Positions 1 through 7,167 of a stretch of 17,481 nucleotides of DNA are shown here, piece after piece. The position numbers were made by a program, and so were the translations under genes. The stretch lies in contig CALIAD010000122.1 in the NCBI GenBank assembly GCA_938041635.1, positions 1 to 17,481 of the forward strand, written 5' to 3'. Under the pieces are notes generated by a model. It did no database searches, was not told the DNA's origin, and was given only the letters and a program-made list of their open reading frames with translations. The DNA comes from an uncultured Atopobium sp. (lineage in GTDB: Bacteria; Actinomycetota; Coriobacteriia; Coriobacteriales; Atopobiaceae). Numbering within the stretch: position 1 is the first letter of the stretch; each line of letters begins with the position of its first letter.

Positions 1-113
1 TCCTTTCAATGAACGTTGTCGTAAGCGCCATTGTAGACCCATGGGTCACTACCTTATCTTTTGTTGTTGCACTTGCAATGAGAATTCAAGGGCAAAAGTC
101 ACAGATTCTTTGA
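1..113 (+). CDS. possible 3' end of a membrane protein gene (partial)
   Basis: An open frame enters from the left edge without a stop and ends at TGA 111-113. It gives about 37 residues with a hydrophobic stretch (core SFVVALAMRI) followed by a short polar, basic tail (QGQKSQIL). This would fit the last membrane helix of an integral membrane protein. An ATG at 9-11 lies in frame but has no visible ribosome binding site in the window, so the true start is presumably to the left. The family is not recognisable from so little sequence. The short length means chance openness cannot be excluded. Confidence 0.35.
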   Translation, partial: LSMNVVVSAIVDPWVTTLSFVVALAMRIQGQKSQIL

Positions 114-172
114 GGAAATCAGGCGCGTGAAGATAGGCTGCGCTGCTCCAAATTTTGCGAGCCTGAAAACTG

Positions 173-206
173 CGCCATGTCTGAGTAAAACAGCTCAGAC
201 ATGGCG
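173..206. repeat. 13-bp inverted repeat (hairpin) downstream of livF
   Basis: The arms at 173-185 and 194-206 are perfectly complementary (core GCCATGTCTGAG against CTCAGACATGGC) around an 8-nt loop. Neither strand has a strong T-run after it. The minus-strand continuation contains only TTTT after a few bases, so it is at best a weak second terminator for the liv operon. The right arm is also the first unit of the 31-bp repeat series that follows. Confidence 0.7.
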
Positions 207-284
207 AGAAAAACAGGCAAATAGCTCAGATATGGCCTGCTTTTCCGGCAAATAACTCAGACACGACAACAAAACCCGGCTCCT
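192..284. repeat. three degenerate 31-bp tandem units
   Basis: Three consecutive units of 31 bp at 192-222, 223-253 and 254-284 share the opening core A[GA]CTCAGA[CT]A. The first two also share ATGGC and the ending GGCAAAT. Units one and two are clearly alike. Unit three is diverged and runs into the left arm of the liv terminator. There is no coding frame here. The series lies between the left-edge frame and the end of the liv operon. Confidence 0.6.
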
Positions 285-305
285 ACGTTATGTGGGAGCC
301 GGGTT
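268..305 (-). terminator. terminator of the liv operon
   Basis: An 11-bp perfect GC-rich stem is formed by 273-283 and 295-305 (AACCCGGCTCC and its complement) with a loop of about 11 nt. Read on the minus strand, the stem is followed by TTTTGTTGTC. This T-rich stretch suits an intrinsic terminator about 65 bp after the livF stop codon. Confidence 0.8.
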
Positions 306-312
306 GTCGTTG

Positions 313-369
313 AAGTCGCGTTTACCGCAGCGTTGCGCTAACCGTAAGTCGCGTGTACGCAAGTCGCGT
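313..369. repeat. three copies of the 9-mer AAGTCGCGT
   Basis: The identical 9-mer occurs at 313-321, 346-354 and 361-369 in the short interval between the liv terminator and the livF stop codon. The last copy touches the stop. The spacings (33 and 15) are unequal, so this is not a simple tandem repeat. No function is evident. Confidence 0.6.
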
Positions 370-1118
370 TATGCGCCGAGGTAAGCCTTGCGAACGTCAT
401 CGTCGTGGAGAAGCTCCTGGCCGGTGCCATGCTTAGCAACCTTACCAAGCTCAAGAACGTATGCACGGTCAGCAACCTTAAGTGCCATATTAGCGTTCTG
501 CTCAACCAGCAAAATGGTGGTTCCTGCATCGCCGAGCTGTCGAATAATCTGGAAGATTTCCTCAATCAGAATAGGAGCCAAACCCATGGAAGGCTCGTCG
601 AGCATCAAAAGCTTTGGCCTGCTCATCAGAGCTCGACCCATAGCAAGCATCTGTTGCTCGCCACCAGACAGCGTTCCTGCCAGCTGATTCTTGCGCTCGC
701 GAAGACGTGGGAAATGCTCGTAGACCATCTTGACGGTCTTAGCGTTCTGGGAATCGGGCTGCGTATAGCCGCCCATCTCAAGGTTTTCAGCAACACTCAT
801 GCGAGAAAACACACGGCGGCCCTCAGGACATAGCGCCAAACCAGACTCAACAATCTTGTGAGCGCGCTGGCCTACAAGGTTTTTCTCGTCAAGTGTAATG
901 GTGCCAGAGTCAGGCTTTACTAGACCAGCAATGGTGTTCAGTGTAGTTGATTTACCTGCACCGTTTGCACCAATAAGGGTAACAATCTCGCCCTCATGGA
1001 TGTCAAAAGAGATACCCTGAACTGCATGGATAGCACCGTAAGAAACATTAAGATCCTTGACGGACAGCAGGGTTTTTTCTGCGCCTGCTGCCTGGGTGTT
1101 TGTAGTTTCAGCGGCCAT
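369..1118 (-). CDS. livF: branched-chain amino acid ABC transporter ATP-binding protein LivF
   Basis: This 249-residue protein is one of two cytoplasmic ATPases that power a high-affinity branched-chain (or similar) amino acid importer. The sequence shows a Walker A GANGAGKST at residues 50-58, an ABC signature LSGGEQQ, Walker B LLMLDEPS with the catalytic Glu, and a C-terminal switch His replaced by the LivF-typical LLVEQN. The phrase CPEGRRVFSRMSVAENL is characteristic of LivF rather than LivG. Its ATG overlaps the livG stop by one base (TAATG), which implies translational coupling. The length matches the family (about 235-250), with a slightly long polar N-terminus of about 15 residues. 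It is the last gene of the operon and is followed by a strong terminator. The exact substrate cannot be read from the sequence. Confidence 0.95.
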   Translation of the reverse strand: MAAETTNTQAAGAEKTLLSVKDLNVSYGAIHAVQGISFDIHEGEIVTLIGANGAGKSTTLNTIAGLVKPDSGTITLDEKNLVGQRAHKIVESGLALCPEGRRVFSRMSVAENLEMGGYTQPDSQNAKTVKMVYEHFPRLRERKNQLAGTLSGGEQQMLAMGRALMSRPKLLMLDEPSMGLAPILIEEIFQIIRQLGDAGTTILLVEQNANMALKVADRAYVLELGKVAKHGTGQELLHDDDVRKAYLGA

Positions 1119-1963
1119 TAGCGCACCTCCTGCTTTCCAAGATATGCCTCGATAACGCGAGGGTTGTTCTGAACCTCTTCTGGCGTTCCCTTTGCGATGA
1201 TGTTGCCGTGGTCAAGAACGGCCAAACCCTCGCAAATGCCCATAACAAACTTCATATCATGCTCGATGAGAAGAACAGCAATCTTGAAATCATCACGAAT
1301 CTTAAGGACATTCTCCATAAGCTCGTCAGTCTCTGCTGGATTCATACCTGCAGCTGGCTCGTCAAGCAGTAAAATCTTAGGCTGCGTTGCCAGAGCGCGA
1401 AGAATCTCAAGCTTGCGCTGAGCACCATAAGGCAGGTTGCCTGCAAGGTTATTTGCAAGGTTCTCCATACCAAAAATGCGCAGCAGATCGCGGGCGTTAT
1501 CGGCGCTCTCTTTCTCCTGCTTCCAGTGAGCTGGAAGACGAAGGACGTCCTCAAAGAAATGAGACGTCATGTGGCTGCCCTGACCAACCTGAATGTTCTC
1601 CATAACAGTCATGTTGTTGAACAGTCGAATGTTCTGGAAGGTGCGGGCAATACCCATATGATTTGCTTCAACAACGCTTTTACCAGCAAGGTCGTAGCCG
1701 TCAATCATTACGGTACCACGGGTTGGCTTGTAGACACAGGTAAGCAAGTTAAAAACAGTTGTTTTACCTGCACCGTTAGGGCCGATAATGCCAGAAATCT
1801 CGGTAGGACCAAGAGCAATGTTGAAGTCGTTAACAGCCGTCAAGCCACCAAAGTCAATGCCAAGGTGTTCAGCCTGAAGAACTGGAATTGCACCAAGGTC
1901 TCGCTCAGGAATGAGGTTAGGAGACTCTTGCCTAATAAGTTTTGTAGTGTTTTTAGTTGCCAT
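1118..1963 (-). CDS. livG: branched-chain amino acid ABC transporter ATP-binding protein LivG
   Basis: This 281-residue second ATPase pairs with LivF in the transporter. It has Walker A GPNGAGKTT, the LivG-typical GIARTFQNIRLFNNMTVMENI block, a signature region written LPYGAQRKLEI instead of the usual LSGGQ (LPYG is normal for LivG), Walker B LLLDEPAAGMNP and switch motif LLIEHDM. The N-terminal 25 residues are an unconserved polar extension before the first strand. The ATG at 1963 is chosen because AAGGAGG lies about 10 bases upstream, inside the last codons of livM. The gap to the livM stop is only a few bases. The stop codon overlaps the livF start, so the four genes livH, livM, livG and livF form one tightly packed operon. 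Confidence 0.95.
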   Translation of the reverse strand: MATKNTTKLIRQESPNLIPERDLGAIPVLQAEHLGIDFGGLTAVNDFNIALGPTEISGIIGPNGAGKTTVFNLLTCVYKPTRGTVMIDGYDLAGKSVVEANHMGIARTFQNIRLFNNMTVMENIQVGQGSHMTSHFFEDVLRLPAHWKQEKESADNARDLLRIFGMENLANNLAGNLPYGAQRKLEILRALATQPKILLLDEPAAGMNPAETDELMENVLKIRDDFKIAVLLIEHDMKFVMGICEGLAVLDHGNIIAKGTPEEVQNNPRVIEAYLGKQEVR

Positions 1964-1968
1964 CGCTC

Positions 1969-3186
1969 TTACGCCTCCTTCGAATCAGTTGAGGCTTCTA
2001 CCTGCGTATCCGCCTGCTCGTTTGCCTGAGCGTCTGCCTTCACGTTGACCTGTACACCCGCCTGCTCGTCCGAGTCATCCTTGTTCCAAGGGAAATCCTT
2101 GTTCATGATGCGCTCAATAATGCGAGACAGCGAGAAGTCATACGAGCCAAACAGACCCTCTGGTCTAAAGATCATGACCAGAATCAGCACGATTGCATAA
2201 GCAACCATACGGTAGTCAGCAAAGGCACGTAGAGCCTCTGGGAGTACGGTCAGGACAGTTGCGGACACAACGGAGCCAAACATAGAGCCCATGCCACCAA
2301 GAACAACCATAACTAGAATCTCAACAGACTTCATAAAGCCAAACTTGGCAGGCGCCATAACGCCGATGCAGCCTGCGTAAAGACCGCCTGCAATACCAGC
2401 AAGGAATGCAGAGAAAACAAAGGCAAGGGTCTTGTAATACGTGGTGTTAACGCCTGATGCCTCTGCAGCAATCTCATTATCGCGAATGGCGAGAATAGCA
2501 CGTCCATGTCTAGACTTCATAAGAGTATGAATAGCAAAGATGGCAAGCGAAACAACAATTGCGGTGTTCAGGTAGCCTGTATAAGCAGGAATACCCGTGA
2601 GGCCTGATGCGCCACCAGTAAGCTTGAAGCCAAGAGTAGAGTCAATGTTTACCAGAACAACGCGGATAATCTCTGCAAAGCCCAGAGTAATGATGGCCAG
2701 GTAATCACCGCGAAGACGAAGTGCTGGAATACCAATAACCACACCCATCAGAGCGGCGCAAATGCCGCCAAACAAAAGGCCCACAACAAAAAGAATAACT
2801 GCAGGTGTAGAGCCTGAAGCCATGGACTGAGCATCCAGCCCAAAGAGTGGCATCATGCGAATAATAAAGATTGCACAGGCATAACCACCAATGGACATAA
2901 AGCCAGCGTGGCCCAAAGGAAGCTGTCCCAGATAACCAGTAACAATGTTTAGAGAAACGGTCATCAGAACATACACGCCAATTTGCTCAAAAACAACGGT
3001 TTGATAGCGAGAAATAAGGCCCTCTCCTACCAGGAAGTTTCCACCAAAGACAAAGAGTGCAACAAGAATTGCATTGATGGCATAGCGAGCAGGCATAGTG
3101 AGCTCACGACGCTGACCATCTTTTCCACCAAAACCAGTGACAATTACGGGGTTGTGGTTATTATCGCGTGGATACATTTTAGTCAT
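1969..3186 (-). CDS. livM: branched-chain amino acid ABC transporter permease LivM
   Basis: This 405-residue inner-membrane permease forms the channel together with LivH. The start is set at the ATG at 3186 because AAGGAGG sits five bases upstream; a longer frame begins 13 codons earlier inside livH. Family marks include the GYLGQLPLGHAGFMSIGGYACAI region, the loop GIPALRLRGDYLAIITLGFAEIIR spread over two helices, and GGMGSMFGSVVSA near the C-terminus. Multiple hydrophobic helices are evident. The last 40 or so residues form an odd acidic, Gln/Ala-rich cytoplasmic tail (for example NVKADAQANEQADTQ) that is not needed for the permease fold. The N-terminus also carries about 30 polar residues before the first helix. 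Substrate specificity is undetermined. Confidence 0.93.
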   Translation of the reverse strand: MTKMYPRDNNHNPVIVTGFGGKDGQRRELTMPARYAINAILVALFVFGGNFLVGEGLISRYQTVVFEQIGVYVLMTVSLNIVTGYLGQLPLGHAGFMSIGGYACAIFIIRMMPLFGLDAQSMASGSTPAVILFVVGLLFGGICAALMGVVIGIPALRLRGDYLAIITLGFAEIIRVVLVNIDSTLGFKLTGGASGLTGIPAYTGYLNTAIVVSLAIFAIHTLMKSRHGRAILAIRDNEIAAEASGVNTTYYKTLAFVFSAFLAGIAGGLYAGCIGVMAPAKFGFMKSVEILVMVVLGGMGSMFGSVVSATVLTVLPEALRAFADYRMVAYAIVLILVMIFRPEGLFGSYDFSLSRIIERIMNKDFPWNKDDSDEQAGVQVNVKADAQANEQADTQVEASTDSKEA

Positions 3187-3196
3187 GTGAGCCTCC

Positions 3197-4069
3197 TTAC
3201 ACTTTCTCGGTAACTGGTCGGCCAAGCAGGCCAGTTGGTTTCACAACAAGAACAAGAATCAAGAGTAAGAAGACTACTGCATCCTGCCAGACAGACAGGC
3301 CAAAGGCAGCAACAAAGACCTCGGAGAAGCCAACAATAAGGCCGCCAATGACAGCGCCAGGAATGGAGCCAATGCCACCAAGAACTGCTGCAACAAATGC
3401 CTTGGTGCCCAGCATGACGCCCATGGTAGGAGAAACCTGCTGGTAAGCCATGGTGTAGAGAATTGCAGCAATGCCTGCCAGAGCGGAACCAACTGCAAAG
3501 GTAAAGCTAATAGTGCTATTGACGTTGACGCCCATCAGACGAGCAGCACCCATATCCTCAGAAACGGCACGCATTGCCTTACCAAGACGAGTCTTCTGAA
3601 CCAAAAGGGTCAGAACAACGGTTGCTACAATAGTAACGGCAACAGTCAAAAGTGCAGTGCCGGAGAGCGTCGAACCAAATACCTGAACAGTTCCCAGGTC
3701 AATGATGCTTGGGACAACCTTAGCGTCAGCACCCAGGAGTAGCTGAACGCCGTTCTCAAGCAGGTAAGAGACACCAATTGCGGTAATCAGAATAGAAAGC
3801 CTTGGAGCTTCTCTGAGTGGTGCATAGGCAACCTTATCAATAAGAACGCCCAGCACAACACAACCAAAAATGGCGAGAAGAACGGCGATTGCAGGATTGA
3901 GTCCTAACTGAACAAGCGCAATCCAAGCAACGTAGGAGCCAAACATGATGATGTCACCATGTGCAAAGTTAAGAAGCAAGATGATGCCGTACACCATTGT
4001 GTAACCAAGCGCCACCAGTGCGTAAATACTGCCCAATTGAAGTCCATTGAGCACCTGAGTCAAAAACAT
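3197..4069 (-). CDS. livH: branched-chain amino acid ABC transporter permease LivH
   Basis: This 290-residue polytopic membrane protein is the partner permease of LivM. Recognisable family features are the N-terminal LNGLQLGSIYALVALGYTM, the NFAHGDI motif, the MRAVSEDMGAARLMGVNV coupling loop that contacts the ATPases, and the late GGIGSIPGAVIGGLIVG motif. The length is normal for LivH (about 290-310). The ATG at 4069 has only a weak purine-rich site upstream (AAGAGAACC), so translation may depend on readthrough from livJ, whose stop lies 15 bases away. The next gene, livM, starts 10 bases after this stop. Assignment to the LivH family is secure. The transported amino acid is inferred only from the family. 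Confidence 0.94.
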   Translation of the reverse strand: MFLTQVLNGLQLGSIYALVALGYTMVYGIILLLNFAHGDIIMFGSYVAWIALVQLGLNPAIAVLLAIFGCVVLGVLIDKVAYAPLREAPRLSILITAIGVSYLLENGVQLLLGADAKVVPSIIDLGTVQVFGSTLSGTALLTVAVTIVATVVLTLLVQKTRLGKAMRAVSEDMGAARLMGVNVNSTISFTFAVGSALAGIAAILYTMAYQQVSPTMGVMLGTKAFVAAVLGGIGSIPGAVIGGLIVGFSEVFVAAFGLSVWQDAVVFLLLILVLVVKPTGLLGRPVTEKV

Positions 4070-4084
4070 CTGAGGTTCTCTTTT

Positions 4085-5266
4085 CTATGAAGGATTGATC
4101 GTGTCATAGATGGACTCTTTGCCATCTTTAAAGGTAATGATCAAGGTAGACTTCACTGGGTCACCTGTTCCCTGATATGAAAGGGTTCCAGTAACACCTT
4201 CGATCACACCAGATGCAATCGCATCAATAGTGGCTTGCCTATACTCATTAGAGTTATAGGTATAACCACGTTTCTCGACAGTCTTAAGAGCGGAGCAAAG
4301 AATCATTGCGGCGTCATAGCCCAAAGAACAGAAGTTAGTTGGAGCCTCACCGTATTCCTCGGTATAAGCCTTAACAAAATGCTGAACTTTTTCATCTGGG
4401 TTTGAAGCAACAAAGGCAGAGCAATAGAAGCATCCTTCAAGGTCAGCCGCAGAAGCATAGTCCTGCTCGCCGCCAATGATGCCTGCCCAACCATCTGCGC
4501 CCATAAAAGGCTTTTTGCAGCCAAGCTGGCGAGCCTGCGTCACAATCTTGCCGTTATCCTGGTAATAGTTTGGAGCCAAAATGGCGTCAGGGTCCAGTCC
4601 AATAATGCTGGTAAGCTGGGCGTTAAAGTCAACAGCTCCCGTTGGATAGCCCTGCTGGGATACAACCTCAATGCCCAACTCACGAGCCCTCTGGACAAAT
4701 GCGTTGTTTACGCCAATCTCGTAATCGCCACCAGAGTTAAAGATAGTTCCTACACGCTGATACCCTTGCTTTTTAGCAAACTCTGCAAGAACAACGCCCT
4801 GGAATGGGTCGGTGACAGTAGCGCGGAACATGTTATTGCCGTGAGCAACAACGTCTTCTGCTGTTGCAGATGCCGTTACGCAAGGAATGTTATCCAGAAC
4901 CGATTTCTGTGCCAGTGCAATGGTTGGCGTAGAGGTTACGTCACCTAAAATTGCACAGACATTCTCGTCAAGAAGCTTGTTGTAGACAAGAATAGCTTCG
5001 GTTGAATCGCCCTTCTCGTCCTCTGCAATAGGAACAATCTGGCGACCACCAGCTCCACCATTCTTGTTGAATTCCTTGAGGTACAGCAAAATGCCGCTAC
5101 GCACCGCAAGGCCATACTGGGCAACGTCGCCGGTAAATGGGCCCATCACGCCAACGTAAATGGAGTTAGGGTCTTGGTTCTTTGGCGAACAGCCTGCTAG
5201 AGCAAACGACCCCGCAATGGTCCCGGCCACCTCCAAAAAGCGTCGTCGCGTTAGCTTATGTGCCAT
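4085..5266 (-). CDS. livJ: branched-chain amino acid ABC transporter substrate-binding lipoprotein (LivJ/LivK type)
   Basis: This 393-residue extracytoplasmic binding protein of the periplasmic-binding-protein type 1 fold captures the substrate for LivHMGF. The ATG at 5266 is preferred over ATGs at 5272 and 5305 because GGAG stands six bases before it; the 5272 ATG abuts the same site. The N-terminus combines a twin-arginine motif TRRRFLE (residues 6-12) with a lipobox LAGC whose Cys is residue 26, so it is probably a Tat-exported lipoprotein. Downstream, YVGVMGPFTGDVAQYG and the ILGDVTSTPTIA region match LivJ/LivK-type receptors. It is the first gene of the operon, as is common for binding proteins that must be made in excess. 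The ligand could be Leu/Ile/Val or another small molecule. Confidence 0.92.
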   Translation of the reverse strand: MAHKLTRRRFLEVAGTIAGSFALAGCSPKNQDPNSIYVGVMGPFTGDVAQYGLAVRSGILLYLKEFNKNGGAGGRQIVPIAEDEKGDSTEAILVYNKLLDENVCAILGDVTSTPTIALAQKSVLDNIPCVTASATAEDVVAHGNNMFRATVTDPFQGVVLAEFAKKQGYQRVGTIFNSGGDYEIGVNNAFVQRARELGIEVVSQQGYPTGAVDFNAQLTSIIGLDPDAILAPNYYQDNGKIVTQARQLGCKKPFMGADGWAGIIGGEQDYASAADLEGCFYCSAFVASNPDEKVQHFVKAYTEEYGEAPTNFCSLGYDAAMILCSALKTVEKRGYTYNSNEYRQATIDAIASGVIEGVTGTLSYQGTGDPVKSTLIITFKDGKESIYDTINPS

Positions 5267-5305
5267 ATTCATCTCCTTTTCTCCATAGCGTTGAATATGT
5301 GACAC

Positions 5306-5465
5306 AACACAATATGGCTGCAGCCCTTAAAAAAGAACCACAGCCAAAAAATGTTATCTAACTTGAAATAATTTTAGAGAAACCGAATGTTTCTACGAGC
5401 TCCAGCTTTTCGCAACGGTTGCGCGGTTGTCTTCTGGCTACCCGCAGCCGGCCTACGTGTGCTAC
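5306..5465. other. intergenic leader of the liv operon
   Basis: This 160-bp gap should hold the liv promoter and the end of the upstream hypothetical gene. On the minus strand an AT-rich stretch (AAAATTATTTCAAGTTAGAT) has only weak promoter-like hexamers, and I could not settle on one. A GGCTGCAGCC palindrome at about 5317-5326 could alternatively pair one arm with a second GGCTG at about 5340-5344, a possible leader fold. A short AGAAAC/GTTTCT hairpin near 5379-5395 may be a weak terminator for the gene at 5466-6869. Confidence 0.35.
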
Positions 5466-6869
5466 TTACGCCTCACGTACCAGCGGAAGCTCACCAGCAA
5501 AGTGACGAGGCTTGTAAGAGGCCTTGTCTGCGCTGGTCTTCTCGCCAAGATCAAGCGAAGAAATCTTCTTCATCTTGCTGGTGCCGCCCTCAATGAGACG
5601 AAGCAGCTCGCGCGTTGGTCTCTCGTCAGCCGCCTGAAGCTCAGCTGCCATCTCACGCTCAACCGCGTCAAAGATGTCCTGAACATGCGATGACGTATCG
5701 TTTGCAGCCTTGATCAGCGGCATTGCGGTTGATTGTGCAACCACACCAGCGTAGTTTGGCTCGCGAGAAGGACGCATCTGAGCTGCGGCAACCTTGTGAG
5801 ACGCAGCGGGTTTTGCACCCGACAACTCCACTGGACTTGCAACTTCAGCCTCAGCAGCGACCTGACCAATGAGCGGCAACTGCACTGGATGATACTTGCG
5901 CATCTGCTGCTGATCATGGCGAGCTAGATGCTCGTCCATTGCAGCCAGCGCAAGCGTCCAATCATCAGCATGCTCAAGCTCGTCAATCGTACGTTTCTCA
6001 GGGAAGACTCCCTGGTCAACGTAAGAGATACGGCTAGAAATATCAGCAGCATGGTTGGTAAAGTCTTCAGGAATAGCCTCGGCACCAATCTCAGCAATAC
6101 CAAAATCGCGCGTAATGGACTCTTCGCCCACAGCCTTAGTCCACCAAGCTGTACCAACGTCACCAACGGTTCCGTCAGCACGCTCGATAATGGGCAGACC
6201 GTCCATAGGATCTTGTCCTAAGCGCTCAAGAAGTACGGCAGCAGCACCCTTTGCTCGCGCAACGGTGCGCTCACGCCAGCTCAAAAGCTTGGTGTAGTTC
6301 TCTGCAATCTGCGCGTAGTCGTTTGTAGAGTGTGCAGGAGCCTTCTTTGCGCGAACGGGAAGAACGCCCTCTGCGGCCGTACTTACAACCTGTGACTTCT
6401 TTGCAGGTGACTCGGCAGGCTGAACAGGCAGCTCAGCAGACTGAACACGAATGGAACCAGTCATATCCCACTGAGAAGCCCTCATGTGCTTTGGCTTGTA
6501 CGCAGCAATCGAGCGCCTTGAAGAGTCCAACGGAATCACAATGCTCTCTTCTGGCGAGAAGTTCGATGCAGCTGAGACCTGCTTTGAAGATAGAGCCTCA
6601 TCTGAGCTCTGGAACGTTGCAGCTGACTGGCTCTTTGCTTCTACCTCATCGATTTTCTCGCCACGATTTACCGAGCGAGAGACTACCAAGGCCGCACCAG
6701 AAATGACTGCAACCGCAGCAAGTCCCACTCCAATGCCTGTAAAGATTGCACCAAGAGGCGTTTGACGAATTTCATTAGCGGTAAGGGCATACGCAGATGC
6801 TGGCTCTGCTACCAGAACCAGTCCACTGAGCAGGCCGGCGACTACTGCCGGATTCCTACCTTCTGTCAT
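5466..6869 (-). CDS. hypothetical signal-peptide and membrane-anchored protein
   Basis: I do not recognise a family for this 467-residue protein. The ATG at 6869 is chosen because GGGGGAG stands five bases upstream; the open frame itself extends 14 codons further. Residues 7-21 are hydrophobic and followed by PASA at 23-26, which resembles a signal peptide. A second hydrophobic segment at about 39-63 looks like a membrane anchor and ends in a basic stop (SRSVNRGEK). The remaining 400 residues are hydrophilic, rich in Ala, Glu and Ser, with an acidic middle (around DELEHADDWTLALAAMDEHL). The motif YKP[KR]H occurs twice, at 124-128 and 452-456. There is no catalytic signature. It lies between rho and the liv operon with its own gaps on both sides, so it is probably monocistronic. 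It may be a lineage-specific envelope protein (inference). Confidence 0.75.
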   Translation of the reverse strand: MTEGRNPAVVAGLLSGLVLVAEPASAYALTANEIRQTPLGAIFTGIGVGLAAVAVISGAALVVSRSVNRGEKIDEVEAKSQSAATFQSSDEALSSKQVSAASNFSPEESIVIPLDSSRRSIAAYKPKHMRASQWDMTGSIRVQSAELPVQPAESPAKKSQVVSTAAEGVLPVRAKKAPAHSTNDYAQIAENYTKLLSWRERTVARAKGAAAVLLERLGQDPMDGLPIIERADGTVGDVGTAWWTKAVGEESITRDFGIAEIGAEAIPEDFTNHAADISSRISYVDQGVFPEKRTIDELEHADDWTLALAAMDEHLARHDQQQMRKYHPVQLPLIGQVAAEAEVASPVELSGAKPAASHKVAAAQMRPSREPNYAGVVAQSTAMPLIKAANDTSSHVQDIFDAVEREMAAELQAADERPTRELLRLIEGGTSKMKKISSLDLGEKTSADKASYKPRHFAGELPLVREA

Positions 6870-7104
6870 ACAAACTCCCCCTACAAACGCCAAGAAGATG
6901 TATGAAGACACACGCTAAATTTGCATATGCTACTAAACCCAATACGGGCGACGTGAGCAACGGGTGGGCTTCATTTCATCTTTGTGTAATCCGCTGCAAC
7001 ACATAATTGTGCTGTTAGAAATGACTATAGCGTAATTCGTTATTTTTTACAGCGTCTTTAATACTTTTTCATAATTCTTTGGCAGTTATTCACCAAAAAT
7101 GACG
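6870..7104. other. intergenic region between rho and the hypothetical gene
   Basis: This stretch should contain the promoter of the gene at 5466-6869. It is AT-rich next to the rho terminator. I see no convincing -35/-10 pair, only isolated hexamers such as TATAGT on the minus strand. No RNA gene or coding frame is supported. Confidence 0.4.
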
Positions 7105-7148
7105 AGAAAAAAGAAGTGCTTCCCAACAATGATTGGAAAGCACTTCTT
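7105..7148 (-). terminator. terminator of rho
   Basis: An 11-bp perfect stem pairs 7111-7121 (AAGAAGTGCTT) with 7138-7148, with a 16-nt loop in which a few further pairs are possible. On the minus strand the stem runs directly into a T6 run, complement of 7107-7112. It lies about 20 bp after the rho stop codon. The rho gene itself therefore ends at an intrinsic terminator. Confidence 0.85.
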
Positions 7149-7167
7149 GCGTCATCTTTAAATCTGA

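Noticed and set aside
36..47. Perfect palindrome GACCCATGGGTC
   Set aside because: It lies within the probable coding frame at the left edge and has no partner site or nearby promoter. A chance 12-bp palindrome is plausible.
192..284. CRISPR-like regular repeats near the left edge
   Set aside because: The repeats are directly abutting, diverged 31-bp units without unique spacers. There are only three, and no cas gene is present.
369..5266. Possibility that the five-gene ABC operon transports urea or another non-amino-acid substrate
   Set aside because: Urea-type (Urt) systems share the fold, but no urease genes are nearby and no sequence feature seen favours that assignment; LivJHMGF naming follows the family only.
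5267..5287. Five-codon mini-ORF (MEKRR) overlapping the livJ ribosome binding site
   Set aside because: It has no ribosome binding site of its own and no amino acid bias related to the transporter (no Leu/Ile/Val run), so it is not a convincing leader peptide.
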